A stretch of 64,000 nt of DNA from Escarpia spicata (GCA_963995525.1 OZ023213.1:40702287-40766286); one strand, 5' to 3'. Positions 49,252-61,535 are shown, counted from the first letter of the stretch. Numbers and translations: made by a program. The notes: generated by a model not told the origin, from the sequence alone.

Positions 49252-49314
49252 ATTCTCTCGACGAGTCTAGCTCCGAACAGGAGGTCATTCTGAAGAGTAC
49301 AAGGGAAAGTTGTA
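49252..49314 (+). CDS. Unrecognised gene, exon c
   Basis: The acceptor is TATTTTTCCAG/ATTC and the donor TTGTA/GTAAGT. It encodes DSLDESSSEQEVILKSTRES then C. Phase 1 at both ends (63 nt). Confidence 0.65.
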
Positions 49315-49505
49315 GTAAGTACATAGAAGTACTTCTGTTCTCTCAAACATCTTGTGTTGAATGTTAAATGTCAGCACTGCAATTTGATTTCACAAGTTAC
49401 CATATTCATTCATAATCAGCTTCTTCAATGATTCAAAAGATGTCTTTTTAGTAAACCAATAAGTTTGTGTTTTTTATTTTTGTTTCAATCTTTGATACCT
49501 CTCAG

Positions 49506-49592
49506 GTAAGGTCTTCCTGCCGAAACCTCCTATGAAGCGGCTACCATCACTACCATCACTACCATCACTTGCTTTGTCACCAAACCAAAGAG
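49506..49592 (+). CDS. Unrecognised gene, exon d
   Basis: The acceptor is TACCTCTCAG/GTAAGG and the donor AAGAG/GTAAGA. It encodes SKVFLPKPPMKRLPSLPSLP then SLALSPNQR, with a threefold LPS repeat. Phase 1 at both ends (87 nt). Confidence 0.65.
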
Positions 49593-50380
49593 GTAAGAAA
49601 TATGCTATGTCTAGCATAGTAAATGATTACACCTACCTAAGCCATACATCAGTGATCAGTGTGATTCTTTCTATTTCACATTTACCGATGATTTTTGGCT
49701 GGATTAATGGAGCATGCAGATTGGTGAATCAAGCATAATGAATTTATTGAGTGTGTCAAATTTTTTTCACAAAAACTAAGTTTCAGTGTAGCTTGATAAA
49801 ATATATATAAATTCAGAATTAAGGGGATATATGACAGCTAGAATGGTGGTTTTTGAGACAAAATACTTAAAATGTGTTTCTTGCATATTTCAGTAGTTTT
49901 GTATGTTCAGTAAAGATACCTTTTATAACAATTATACATCTCTAAAACACGTTTATTCATGGATGAGATGTGGCTTTTACAAGCAATCAATGCGATCATT
50001 CTCTGTTTGGTTTGGATTACTGCGTACTCTTTAATAATCTCAACAATCTATATAAAACATTTTGGTTTTATGCTTTATCTTTGGTGTAATATCGCAAAAT
50101 GTGTATAAAATTGTTACATCCACAATTACATAATTTGAAAATTCACGACAATCCAAGCCATATTGCCATATCATTGGTACTTCCAAAGTTTACAATTTTC
50201 AGATGTGCTGTATTTTGGTGACCGTTTTGTTTGTTACCATGGAAACTGGGGGGTTGGTCAGAAAAAATATAAGTATATTTTTTACTCAGTAAGACCTTCT
50301 CTACCATATGGGCACAACACAATTATATTGATTGATTGAGTGTACAAGATTTCAAACCTGTGATGAATATTATGTTTCAG

Positions 50381-50484
50381 CGAGAGTCATGAAGAACCAC
50401 GTCGGAACGGAGACAGATGTCTCTGCATGCTTTAAATATGGACCAGATCGACATGGAGGTGGTGGACGGAAGGCTCACAACTAG
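50381..50484 (+). CDS. Unrecognised gene, last exon with stop
   Basis: The acceptor is TATGTTTCAG/CGAG. It encodes ARVMKNHVGTETDVSACFKY then GPDRHGGGGRKAHN and a TAG stop. Entry is in phase 1, matching the upstream exons. A poly(A) signal follows at 50552. The tail is probably cytoplasmic or intrinsically disordered; no domain is recognised. Confidence 0.65.
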
Positions 50485-50551
50485 ATAGAGTTCCAGCTTG
50501 TGTAGTTGGTAGTGTTTTAATTTAATTTTAATAATTGTTTTATTTGTACGA

Positions 50552-50557
50552 AATAAA
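50552..50557 (+). promoter_or_regulatory. Poly(A) signal AATAAA
   Basis: AATAAA lies 68 bp after the stop codon of the unrecognised gene, with TG-rich sequence after it, as expected of a cleavage/polyadenylation site. Confidence 0.7.
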
Positions 50558-50889
50558 ATGATGTGATTTGTATTACGACATAATGAATAACTTTATTTTT
50601 AGTGGTATAGATACGCTGACATATTATTTTATTTTAGTGCGCAATTAATGGAGTTGCTTTTGGTCTGAATTATAGCTTATCCAAGAAATTATAACACTGA
50701 AAGAAAAATTATGGATATTTTTTGTTGTCCCAGTCATCACTTAACCTTAAAACATTTGAAAGTATATTTTTTTCACAATTATATCGTTATAAATTCAAAC
50801 AAATTACACTACTCCCTAGATATTCCACAAACACAAACTACATTGCAAGAAAAACGCTCCCCGAACTAGCCGTTGATACAACCTGGAAC

Positions 50890-51172
50890 GACACCGACAC
50901 CCGATGTTGATACACCTTGTTTTCAACGTTGTTTCGACGTTGGTACCGGACGTCGGAACAACGTCGTAACCTGACGTCGTAATAATGTCGTCATCCGACG
51001 TCGGTAAAACGTCGATACCCGATGTCGGAACAACATCGAAACCCGACGTCGGAACAACATCGTTACCCGACGTCGGAACAACGTCGATACCCGACGTTGA
51101 TACAACTTTCAAATCCAATGTGTTTTCGACGTCGGTGCCTGACATCGAAACAACGTCGTTACAACGTCAGTT
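50890..51172. repeat. GACGTTG palindromic array, right
   Basis: Short units of cgacgtcggaacaacgtcga and tacccgacgt. It carries the same core as the left array but with a shorter period and ends at the inverted terminal motif. Confidence 0.92.
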
Positions 51173-51699
51173 TGCCCGCTGGGTAGTGATATGGTTTTGA
51201 GAAGGGCCCTTGAGACCACCCCCAATAGTAGATGTGTATTGTGCCAGAAACTGCCCCCCCCCGCCTCATTCCCCTCTGCATTGTTCCATTGAGACCTTGA
51301 CTAATCTTTAATTGGTCACAGGCATATACCATTTGACCCCTGTTAAACTCAGTTGCCTGCAGCTTTTAAACTGTATCTTCAAAACTGTTCATTTTCTGTA
51401 ATTGCAAGTTGTGTTTATTTTGATGTTCATTTAATTATTATAAAATAGTGTGACTGTGGTGTCTATTGGCTAAAGATGTATTGTCACCTGTAGGTGACAA
51501 ACATAGAAAATTAATATTATGGACAACTATAGAGTGAAATATCCTACACTTTATTGATATCAAATGCATTCTATTGTTCTGTTTACACTTGCCATGCCTT
51601 GTGTAGACATGGTACTATGTAAATCAATTGTATCAATATAGACTAATAATTACAGATTCACAATATTGTTGACATCTGAAACAATCAAATGTCAACCAT

Positions 51700-52560
51700 T
51701 AGAAGAGTTGACATAGTTCCGCTATACACAAGAAATCTGTAGTTGATTGAATCATTCTAGTGTCATCAACATAAAGTAGAACATACATTTTCAAGAAAAT
51801 GTCTACATCATCATCACCAAGGTTGTTGTAAATTTCACCAGCTGCCATGTCAAGTCCCTTATAATTATGACTAACAGTGTTCAAAATTCAGGTAAATAGC
51901 AAATAACAAAGGAGACAAGTTTTCGCCTTGCTGTACCTCTACATCACTTATAATTATGACTAACAGTGTTCAAAATTCAGGTAAATAGCAAATAACAAAG
52001 GAGACAAGTTTTCGCCTTGCTGTACCTCTACATCACATGAGAAGAAGGATGACACAGCCTGGCCCTGTTTTTTTAAGTATTCAGTTGTAACATTATCAAT
52101 ACCACATGCCTTTTTGTTTTTGAGTTTTTTGATTTGCATTACCTCATTTTGCATGAATGGTCTGTTTATGTGTTCGTTTGACTGGGAAATCTTTCTTGGA
52201 TCAAAAGGTATCTCACTAGCTGCAGTTTCACTTTCAGTTTTTTCACCAAGTTTTTCAAAGTGGTTCATAAACTTATCCACTGAAATATTTCCACATTTTT
52301 CACTGCTGTTACTTACTTTAATAAGTGTATCCAAGTATTCTGCAGGTTTGCTACGTTTTAGGTTGTGCAAGTTTTCATGTAACTGTTTATGGTAGCATTT
52401 TTATATTTGTTTTATAAAGCATTTATACCGACTAGCCAATTCTCTTAACTCTGCATCAGCTTCTTCATTTATAATTTTCTTTAGTCTACCTTTTGCTCTC
52501 AAATAATTTGTCCTCTTAGTTTTATACACATTTGTACTTTCAGTGTATCATTGCAACATA
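51700..52560 (-). pseudogene. Decayed LINE reverse transcriptase (Nimb/I-like)
   Basis: Minus-strand fragments: NEVMQIKKLKNKKACGIDNV then TTEYLKK (RT fingers), QQGENLSPLLFAIYLN (palm) and DVDIFLKMYVLLYVDDTRMI (catalytic VDD). The section between fingers and palm is deleted. A 92-bp stretch is tandemly duplicated (51855-51946 and 51947-52038), and a piece of the 44.9-kb repeat is inserted at 51716-51762. The GENLSP...LL.(A/V)DD pattern suggests a clade other than the CR1-type LINEs nearby. Confidence 0.8.
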
Positions 52561-53449
52561 TCATACATACCGTGTGCCACATTTGAATGTCATGCATGTA
52601 ATATTTCCATGCAATCCATTTGCATATATATAATATAAAACTTCAACAGCCGTTTTCTTCATTTTCATTTTTTGACCCTTACCATGTTCAGTGCTCCATA
52701 ACTTTGCCAATTTTTGTAGCAGTCATAATTTTTGAAACCATGTAAAGCATCCACCCAACCTTTACCAGAATGTAAGAAAACAATGTTAAAATTTTTCCAA
52801 CTTATCACTCATTTGGTCATCCAGGGTCACATATCAACGTATTAGTCCAAAGGACTTCAGGGCCTCTTGGCCCATTTTTTCTTATCTGTTTCTTTTTCTT
52901 TCTTAGGTGTTGTTTCTCCATACAGCCCCTTCTGGGGCTAATCTAGGAGTTGTGCAGTGCACATTGCAAAGGGTGTGTGAAACTGAATTTAACAAATAAT
53001 TTTAAAAGAAAAAGAAAACAAATAATTATGTAAAACAAAAAAAGAAAGTCCCTGTCTTTATCTATAGTCTGGTAAGGTGGGCTGGAGCAACAAGGTGAAT
53101 GGTACTCAGAGCTTGTTGGAATGGGTGTAGTGTGGGTAGGCTTATTGTTTCTGGGGGGGAGTAGATTCCAAGCTTTTATAACTCTAGGATAGAATGAGTA
53201 TGCATATGTATTTATGCGTGCATGTATTTGTATGTATTTGTTAGGATCGCCGTTTCGTGTATGGGAGCATGGGACTATAAGATGTTGTGGTAGGGTAATG
53301 TTCAGGAGGTGGTGTTTTATTTTGTAGAAGAAGGTAAGTTGGTGTTGTAATCATCTTCTTTCTAGAGTCTGCCAACCAGGTTTGTTTATGAGGCTGGTTA
53401 CGCTTGTTGTGCGGCGGTGGTCATTTAAAGTAAATCTAGCTGCGCTTCT

Positions 53450-54745
53450 TTAGATTTTTTCAAGAGTATCAATGTTATTTTGTGTATAGGGATTCCAGGC
53501 TACAGCTCCATACTCTAGTTTTGGCCATACTAACATATTGTACGCTGTTTCCTTAACTTTAGATGTTGCAGGGTGGAGAGAGCGTTTAAGGAGGCCAAGT
53601 GTTCTAGGGGAATGAGATGCAGTGGTGTTAACATACTTTGTCCACGACACTTTGGAATCTATTGTGATGCCAAGATAGGGGTGTGAATCAACTTGGGAAA
53701 CTGGTTTGTTTGAGATGGTGTAAGTGAAGTGGGTTGGTTTGCATTTATGGGTAATTCTGAGAAGTTGACACTTTGGGATATTGAAGTTCATTTGCTACTT
53801 GTCTGTCCAGTCGGCTAGTTTGTTTAGGTCTGTTTGAAGGATGTTGTGGTCTGCAGGTGTTTGTATATCTCTATATAGGATCGAGTCATCGGCGAAGAGT
53901 TTGATAGTTGAGTTGATTGAATTGGTGATGTCATTTATGTACAGTAGGAAAAGGATAGGGCCAAGGACTGAGCCTTGGGGTACGTTGGAGATGGTATTTG
54001 CAGGAGCTGAGTTGGAACCATTTACTGATACAGTCTGGGTGCGGTTTGATAGAAATGACTTTATCTATTGTAGTGTGTGACCTGTGATACCATAGTAGTT
54101 TAATTTATTGAGAAGTCGTTTGTGGGGAACCTTGTTGAAAGCTTTGGAAAAATCAAGGAGGATGACATCTATTTGTTTCTGGTCGTGCATAGAGGAAGCC
54201 CAAGCATGGACTGCTTCCACAAGCTGTGTGTGGCGAGATAGTCCAGTTCGGAATCCATGCTGGTGATGGAGGATAACGTTGTTAGCACTGAGGTGTTTCC
54301 ACATGTGGCTAAGAACGATATGCTCCATCACCTTGCACAGAATGCATGTCAGGGAAATTGGTCTATAATTTACTGGATCACTTCTGCTGCCTTTCTTGTA
54401 TACTGGGGTGACAAGAGCTGTGGTCCAGGCTTGTGGGAGTTTGCTGGAGGTGTCTCATTGCTGCAATATGTGTTGTATTATTGTGGATATTTCTTTGTCA
54501 GTCTCCTTTAATACTTTTGCTGGGATTTCATCTGGTCCTGATGCCTTGTTTGGTGTTAGAGCTTTAAGCTGTTTTATGATGTCATTTATTCCAATAGTAA
54601 GTGTTTCGATTGAAGGGAATGGTGATGGGCCTTTAGTTGGGATAGGAAGTTGTTCTTTGATGAAAACTGATTTGAAGTGGTCATTTAGTGTGTTTACTTT
54701 GTCAAGATCAGATGTTTGCATCTTGCCATAGTGTTGGGATGCCAA
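53450..54745 (-). pseudogene. LINE reverse transcriptase, broken
   Basis: It contains LTPNKASGPDEIPAKVLKET (54455-54745), QHGFRTGLSRHTQLVEAVHA and DVILLDFSKAFNKVPHKRLL (54065-54331), then KLFADDSILY near 53895 and LEYGAVAWNPYTQNNIDTLE at 53450-53530. The frame changes at about 54460, 54065 and 53795. Confidence 0.9.
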
Positions 54746-55172
54746 GGTTTTCAGTTTTTGTTTGTTTACTGAAGGACCAGAATCGCTTAGGGTTTGTGGT
54801 GAGGTTTTCGCCTATGATGTTATTGATGTAGCTGTTATAGGATTTTGTTATTTCTTTTCTTAGTTTCTTGAGGTGTTCCCAGTGTTTTTTTTTCTTTTTT
54901 TCTTGGCATTAGTTGTAGTCTGATTATGTTTTTTTGTGATCCAGGGTAAATGCGGTTTTGATTTTGTCATGCGGCTAGGGATAGATTGTTCTGTCAGTTG
55001 AGTGTAGTTTGGGTGAAAAAAGTTCCAATTTGTATCAATGTCTAGATTATTAGGATTTCAGGCAAAGTACTTTTGAGCAAGAAGGGTACAGTTTGATTTG
55101 AGGGCTTCCCAGTTAGCAGACTTAAAGTTGTACACTTTGTGTGGAGGTTTGGTTTTCTTCATTGGGTTCATA

Positions 55173-55810
55173 TTAATGTGAAAGAGAACGGCTTCGTGAT
55201 TGCTCATGCCTGTCACGCTGGAGGGCAGGGTTTGATGTAAGTACAAGGTCAAGGATATTTCCAGAGTCTAGTCGGGTCGGTTCTTTTACCATATTTGTTA
55301 AACCATATTCACTGACTATTTCAAGTAGTTTGTTATGTTTTGTTGCAGTGTGTTGGATTGTTGTACAGAGGTTTTCCAAGTTGATGTCTGATAGGTTTAG
55401 GTCCCCAGCGATTATAACTGATGGAGGAAGTTTGCAACCATGGTAGAGGATACCCAGGGATTCATGTAGGGCTTCCAAGGATGTTGTATGATCATTTGGG
55501 GGTCTATTGTAGGATGCCAAATAGATGGCTTTGTTATGAAAGAAGTGTAGTTTAGTCCAGACTATTTCACAGTTTATCTTGGGGGGTCTGCAATTATTTA
55601 ATTTCTCAGTGCCATTAGAACACCACCTCCATGAGTGTTGCGGTCCTTCCTTATTGCTTCATAGTTTGTGGGGAGAAAAGAATATGTGGGGATGCTTGAA
55701 TCAAGTTTGGTTTCCACTAGGAAGAGTATGTCGGGGTTTGTTGAATTTATTGTTGCCTGAAGTTGGGATACTTTGGCTGTGCTCTTGAAACTGTTGCGGT
55801 TGATCAGCAT
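55173..55810 (-). pseudogene. LINE AP-endonuclease, broken
   Basis: It contains INSTNPDILFLVETKLDSSI, IRKDRNTHGGGVLMALRN, then after a frameshift ASYNRPPNDHTTSLEALHES, VIIAGDLNLSDINLENL and DSGNILDLVLTSNP: the catalytic E, N/P and GDxN/DxN motifs are visible. Frame breaks near 55595 and 55220. Confidence 0.88.
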
Positions 55811-56892
55811 GGCTTTAGTTTAGATTTAGTTTTTGCGTTTGCTCGGTCGGAGGTAGACGTATTTGCTGGATTAGGTGCAAATGTAGGGTTTTGGTCATCC
55901 ATGCTATTTGAGTAGTTACTGCTGTCTGGAAGAGACTGCAGAACTGAGTATTGGTTTGATATGGTTATGTTGCTTGAGAATAGACATCTGGAACAGTTTG
56001 TGGAGCCCACAGCAAGAGCAAACCATAGGACACTGTTGTGTTTTAATTGTTCATGTTATGTGGTATCATTTATTTGGACACACGAGGTGTGGTACCAGCC
56101 GTCACATTCATCACATTGGATGGCATGGTGATGTTCATGTACCTCATGACTGCAGGTGCCACATGCGAAGTCTGGAGTGGAGGTTGACATGGGGCCAAGG
56201 TTTGGATGAAGGTCCCCTGCTTGGACTAGTAGTCCACAAATATACAGTAAGGACAGGCTGTGAGGTTTAGTTGGCATCATCTGTTTTTCTTTGTAACTGT
56301 GAATTTTGGAAAGGATGGCAGCTTTCTTGTCAGCATTGTTGAAGATGTTGGGAGGTTATCCTCACTTGTGGAGTTTTGGTGTAGGTATCTATGCGTGTTT
56401 GCAGCAACAAAGCACAGGGCTATGAGCAGTGTGGACTTTGTGTCGAGGCCAGGGAGTGGATTGTGAAATATAATGCCTTTGAATTAGCTAAAGTTGCATT
56501 TAAGTAGAATAAAAGTAAAATAAAACTAAGCTGTTTTAAAACAGTACAAGTGCAGGGTTTGGGCTGGTACAAACACAAACAGGTAGATGGCAGGGTATAT
56601 GAATATTACTATTATTAGTAAGTTTATGTCCTGGGCCGACTCAGGACTCAGGGTATTCGTCTGGCAGCAGCTCATCAGCTGACGATAATGACGACGACCA
56701 CGATGTAGCTGAGCAGAGGTTGAAGGGGCCGTTGGCAGCTCTGTGACGTCCGTGAAGAGAAATATATATATGTTTATGGGGTCACAGGAAGACGGCATAT
56801 TACATGCCATGTGACCACCATGCAACACAACTTTATTTTTAAACGGTTGTTTTGTGTATGTATACTGCTATGTTGTTGTTGTTGCAAAATAA

Positions 56893-58480
56893 ATTGATTT
56901 GATTTGAGAAAGAGAGGTCGGAAAACTGCCATTACACCACAGTTGGCAGCTGCACTGGACAGGACATAGGTATCAGACCGCAAAGCAACATTTGTCATTG
57001 CTGAAACAGCCAAGAGTATGGATCAAAATCTTGATAGCCTTGCCCTTAACAGATCATCGATTTGCCGAATGATAATAAAAAATTGTGTTCAGTGAGCAGC
57101 AAGTCTCAAGGCAGAGTTTCGAGGTTAGGTGCCCCTGGTTTTGCACTGGGACGGCAAATTTCTACCTGATTTGACGGGCAAAGAAAAGGTTGATCGGTTC
57201 CCAATACTCGTCTTTAGTAAAGGAGTTTCTCAGTTGCTCAATGTCACCAAACTTCCATCTGGAACAGGCGAAGCCCAGGCTGCAGCAGTCTTCAAAGCCA
57301 TGGAGGACTGGAACTTGGTTAACAGAGTTCGAGCTATGTGCTTTGACACAACCAGTTCAAATACTGGTCAGCTGGCTGGTGCTTGTGTCCTCTTGGAACA
57401 AAAGCTTGGTAAGGAGCTTTTGTCACTAGCCTGCAGACATTGCATCATGGAACTCATCATTGGCGCAGTATTTCAAGTGTGTATGGGATCCACATCTTCT
57501 CCATACGTGCCACTGTTCAAGCGGTTTCAGGAATACTGGGAGTTCATCGACCGAGGCAAATATGAAACGGGAATTGAACGTGAAGATGTGTTAAACTTGG
57601 TTGAAGACATTACGGAAAGCACCATCAATCTGGAGGAGAGTCAACCAAGAGATGACTGTAGGGAGTTCCTAGAATTAGTGTTGATCTTCCTGGGAGCAGT
57701 TCCTTGCTGAGGAGTTCAATTTATATTACCTGGAGCCATGCATTACGCCCGCTGGATGTCCATGGTCATCTACGCTCTCAAAATCTGGATGTTTCGAGCC
57801 CAGTTCAAACTCACCCCAAGAGAGGAAAAAGGGCTGCATGATGTGTGCATATTTGCTGTACATGAGTATCTGAAGGCGTGGAATACTGCTCCACAAGCAG
57901 TAAATGCACCATACAATGACTTTCTGCTGCTGAAGTCCCTGCTTGACTACTCAACCATCCATGCAGCTATCTCGAGAGCTACATCAGATAAGCTCGTCAA
58001 GCACTTGTGATGTCTATCAGAATCACTTGTTGGGTTGGCTTTTTTTGACAGCCAGGTCAGTTTATCAACAAAGAGGCTGATGGTTAGCGCTATGAGAGAG
58101 CAGGATCCTACTCCATCTCATACAAAGAAGGTTACTGTGATCCTCAAATCTTTCTGAGAGAAGAAGCTGGAAGATTTTGTCATGCTGAAGTCTGCTGCAT
58201 TGTTTGAACTGATGGAACTTCAAGAAGGATTTCTCCAAGTCAATCCAGATATGTGGGAGGAACGAGAGGACTTCAAGCAGGCTAGAGAGACAGTTTGTAC
58301 AATGAATGTCGTGAATGACCATGCTGAACACAGAGTTGCTCTGATTCAAGAATTCAGCGGCCTCCTGACCAAAAGCGAGCCCCAGCTTCAGTTCTTGCTG
58401 CAAGTTGTTGAGGAGCACCGCCATGCCTACCCAGACAGCAGGAAACAGACCTTAACAGGACAAAGTGGACAGTGAGAAAC
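56893..58480 (+). pseudogene. Decayed DDE transposase gene (CxxH type, hAT-like)
   Basis: Plus-strand fragments in order: RKRGRKTAITPQLAAALDRT (56893-56955), VIAETAKSMDQNLDSLALNR, then the 193-codon frame 57129-57710 with HWDGKFLPDLTGKEKVDRFP, SGTGEAQAAAVFKAMEDW, CFDTTSSNTGQLAGACVLLE and LACRHCIMELIIGAVFQV, then 57738-58010 ending AISRATSDKLVKHL and further to about 58470. The D...N plus C-x2-H arrangement is that of hAT-related DDE transposases. Stops at 57708 and 58008 and frameshifts break it. Terminal repeats were not found. Confidence 0.7.
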
Positions 58481-58489
58481 AAGTGTTGT

Positions 58490-59230
58490 GCACATAGAAT
58501 CTGTTGCTTGAACTTGGCCCACATTGAGGCAATGACAGGATGAATCTGAACACAAACTGTCGTTTTATTATGTGAACCACGTATGCCACTAAGCCATTAC
58601 TTATTCATGACAGTATTTCATGACAGTATCGTTAATGCAATTCAGTTTATTGGTTGAATTTTCTAATATGTCATTATTTGGAAATTAGCAAACTGCTCGT
58701 AACTGAATACATTGTCTCAAACTCTGAATATTGTGAACTTTGAGGCATTTGAGCTACCCCCAGATATAAATATTTTGTCTTCTCTCTTTGTCTCTTGAGT
58801 CTTTTTTATCATAGGGAACAATTCTGGGGGGTAAGAGCATGAGAAATATAATTTCAGTTTTTTTTCTGATTTCTAAGAACCACCCTACTGGATACAGCAT
58901 CAGACTCTTTGGAGGACCAGTTAAGTTTCAAGTCGACCTGCTGGTGTTTTGAAGTGTGACTGAGCAACACAGTCCACTCCATGTTGCCTCAATTCACTCA
59001 TGCAGCTATATAAATGTATACCTAGCTATAGGCAGTGGTAGATGTTAAGAAACAAAGTCTAATTAAATGTGTATTATTTGCAGCATGGCTGAATGCTTCC
59101 CATAAATGTTGATGCATGGTGTTTGAATGACCAGTTCTGCCAGGAAGTGAAGTTTACAGCATGTTGAATGGTCCAAAGGACTGGATACTTCATTATATAA
59201 GAACCTAACTTTGCGTTTTTTACATTGCAG
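58490..59230. other. Upstream of GPR143 coding exon 1, no gene seen
   Basis: Contains the end of the preceding intron: TTTTTTACATTGCAG immediately before the start codon indicates an upstream non-coding exon, which I did not locate. Confidence 0.5.
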
Positions 59231-59232
59231 AA

Positions 59233-59497
59233 ATGGCTTCTCCTGCTCTCCAACCCTTCTGCTGTTTCTTCCGTGACAACACGTCTTCCCCACAATCATT
59301 TCACTTGAATGAGCCGATCAGTGCATACAATGTCCTGTGCATTCTTTCGTCCACCGCCAGTGTATGTGGTGCCATCTACCAGCTGTTGCCTCGCAGTCTG
59401 CAGCGTCTACCTCGTGCCAAGAGGGAGCTGGAGTCGTTTCTTCGACAGAATGCAATCATCTGTTGGCTCACTCTCGCTGATTTGTTTGCATCACTTG
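59233..59497 (+). CDS. GPR143: GPR143 coding exon 1 (residues 1-88)
   Basis: The ATG is in the context GCAGAAATGG, 2 nt after a splice acceptor. It encodes the short N-terminus with a CC pair, TM1 and the beginning of TM2 (IICWLTLADLFASL). The donor is CACTTG/GTACAAG, phase 1. Confidence 0.93.
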
Positions 59498-61535
59498 GTA
59501 CAAGAATTTGTGTTACTCTCTGTTCGTTGGTGTGTTTTGTGTGTGTAGAAATCATCATGATCCCCAGTTGTCATGATCAAATCTATTCATTTCCCATGAT
59601 CATAGATATATTGCAACAGTGATTTTGTACTCCACCTTTATTGAAGCCAGGCTGGTAGACCATCACAGATTTTAGTTCTTTGTTCACCTCTGCTTCTTTC
59701 TTGATTTTATACTTGACATACGTGAAAATATTTTTGTAAAAAATTATAAATTGTAATTACAGTTCATTATGATCTAAATTATTATTTGTGTTTTAATGTT
59801 ATTTTTGTGATGTTGATAAATTCTAACCAGTGTGACAATATAATATTTAGTTCTTTAAATGTAAGAGTTGTTTGTTGAAAATTGTATGAATTAATTTTTT
59901 GGAACTTTCAGGTGTTCTTCTTCGATCGAGTATGTGGCTTGCTGGCTTTCTGCCCTACTCACACATTCAAAGCAGTGCCCACTTAGACTTCTCACACTTC
60001 TTCTGCGCCATCAGCTCTGTGAGTATATTAACTTCTCTCGGAGGAGAGAGCCTCTTTTCTTGTCTTCTTGTCAGTACACCTCCAATCAATCCCCTGTCCC
60101 ATATACTTCTGATACCAGCCTTCTACCGATGAGTGGTGGGAGGTGTACAGCACATCTGTCCCATGTACTTCTGATGCCAGCCTTCCACCAATGAGTGGTG
60201 AGAGGTGTACAGCACATCTGTCCCATGTACTTCTGATGCCAGCCTTCCATCGATGAGTGGTGGGAGGTGTACAGCACATCTGTCCCATGTACTTCTGATG
60301 CCAGCCTTCCATCGATGAGTGGTGGGAGGTGTACAGCACATCTGTCCCATGTACTTCTCATGTCAGCCTTCCAACAATGAGTGGTGGGAGGTGTACAGCA
60401 CATCTGTCCCATGTACTTCTGATGCCAGCCTTCCACCAATGAGTGGTGCGAGGTGTACAGCACATCTGTCCCATGTACTTCTGATGCCAGCCTTCCATCG
60501 ATGAGTGGTGGGAGGTGTACAGCACATCTGTCCCATGTACTTCTGATGCCAGCCTTCAACCGATGAGTGGTGAGAGGTGTACAGCACATCTGTCCCATGT
60601 ACTTCTGATGCCAGCCTTCCACCAATGAGTGGTGGGACGTGTACAACACATCTGTCCCATGTACTTCTGATGCCAGCCTTCCACCGATGAGTGGTGGGAG
60701 GTGTACAGCACATCTGTCCCATGTACTTCTGATGCCAGCCTTCCACCAATGAGTGGTGAGAGGTGTACAGCACATCTGTCCCATGTACTTCTGATGCCAG
60801 CCTTCCATCGATGAGTGGTGGGAGGTGTACAGCACATCTGTCCCATGTACTTCTGATGCCAGCCTTCCATCGATGAGTGGTGGGAGGTGTACAGCACATC
60901 TGTCCCATGTACTTCTGATGCCAGCCTTCAACCGATGAGTGGTGAGAGGTGTACAGCACATCTGTCCCATGTACTTCTGATGCCAGCCTTCCACCAATGA
61001 GTGGTGGGACGTGTACAACACATCTGTCCCATGTACTTCTGATGCCAGCCTTCCACCGATGAGTGGTGGGAGGTGTACAGCACATCTGTCCCATGTACTT
61101 CTGATGCCAGCCTTCCACCAATGAGTGGTGGGTGGTGTACAGCACATCTGTCCCATGTACTTCTGATGCCAGCCTTCAACCAGTGAGTGGTGAGAGGTGT
61201 ACAGCACATCTGTCCCATGTACTTCTGATGCCAGCCTTCCACCAATGAGTGGTGAGAGGTGTACAGCACATCTGTCCCATGTACTTCTGATGCCAACTTT
61301 CAGGTGTTCTTCTTCGATCGAGTATGTGGCTTGCTGGCTTTCTGCCCTACTCACACATTCAAAGCAGTGCCCACTTAGACTTCTCACACTTCTTCTGCGC
61401 CATCAGCTCTGTGAGTATATTAACTTCTCTCGACACATCTGTCCCATGTACTTCTGATGCCAGCCTTCAACCAATGAGTGGTGGGAGGTGTACAGCACAT
61501 CTGCAATAAACCATAATTTAAGCAATACAGGTGTG

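Larger units (their letters stand above)
45237..51186. mobile_element. Putative 5.95-kb element with 14-bp inverted ends, GACGTTG arrays and an enclosed gene
   Basis: The outer ends are CTACCCAGCGGGCA (45237-45250) and TGCCCGCTGGGTAG (51173-51186), exact inverted repeats. Inside each end is a palindrome-rich ACGTCG/CGACGT array (45250-46370 and 50890-51172), and no other copy of the end motif was seen between. A multi-exon gene end lies in the interior. No transposase or clear target-site duplication was found, so the class (large non-autonomous or gene-capturing transposon) is inferred. Confidence 0.55.
52875..56470 (-). mobile_element. CR1/Jockey-type LINE, near full length but heavily broken
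   Basis: On the minus strand: degenerate 2A-like AGDLHPNLGP and a PHD-type finger (CGTCSHEVHEHHHAIQCDEC) at 56056-56260, endonuclease at 55173-55810, RT at 53800-54745, C-terminus to about 53060, then a 3' UTR with the hairpin AGCCCCAGAAGGGGCT near 52935 and a GAAA-rich tail ending near 52875. At least six frameshifts or stops. It is related in structure to, but different in sequence from, the 8.7-13.3-kb LINE. Confidence 0.9.

Noticed and set aside
60086..61387. 433-codon minus-strand ORF with repeated CCTPPTTH segments
   Set aside because: A product of the 61-bp minisatellite in GPR143 intron 2.
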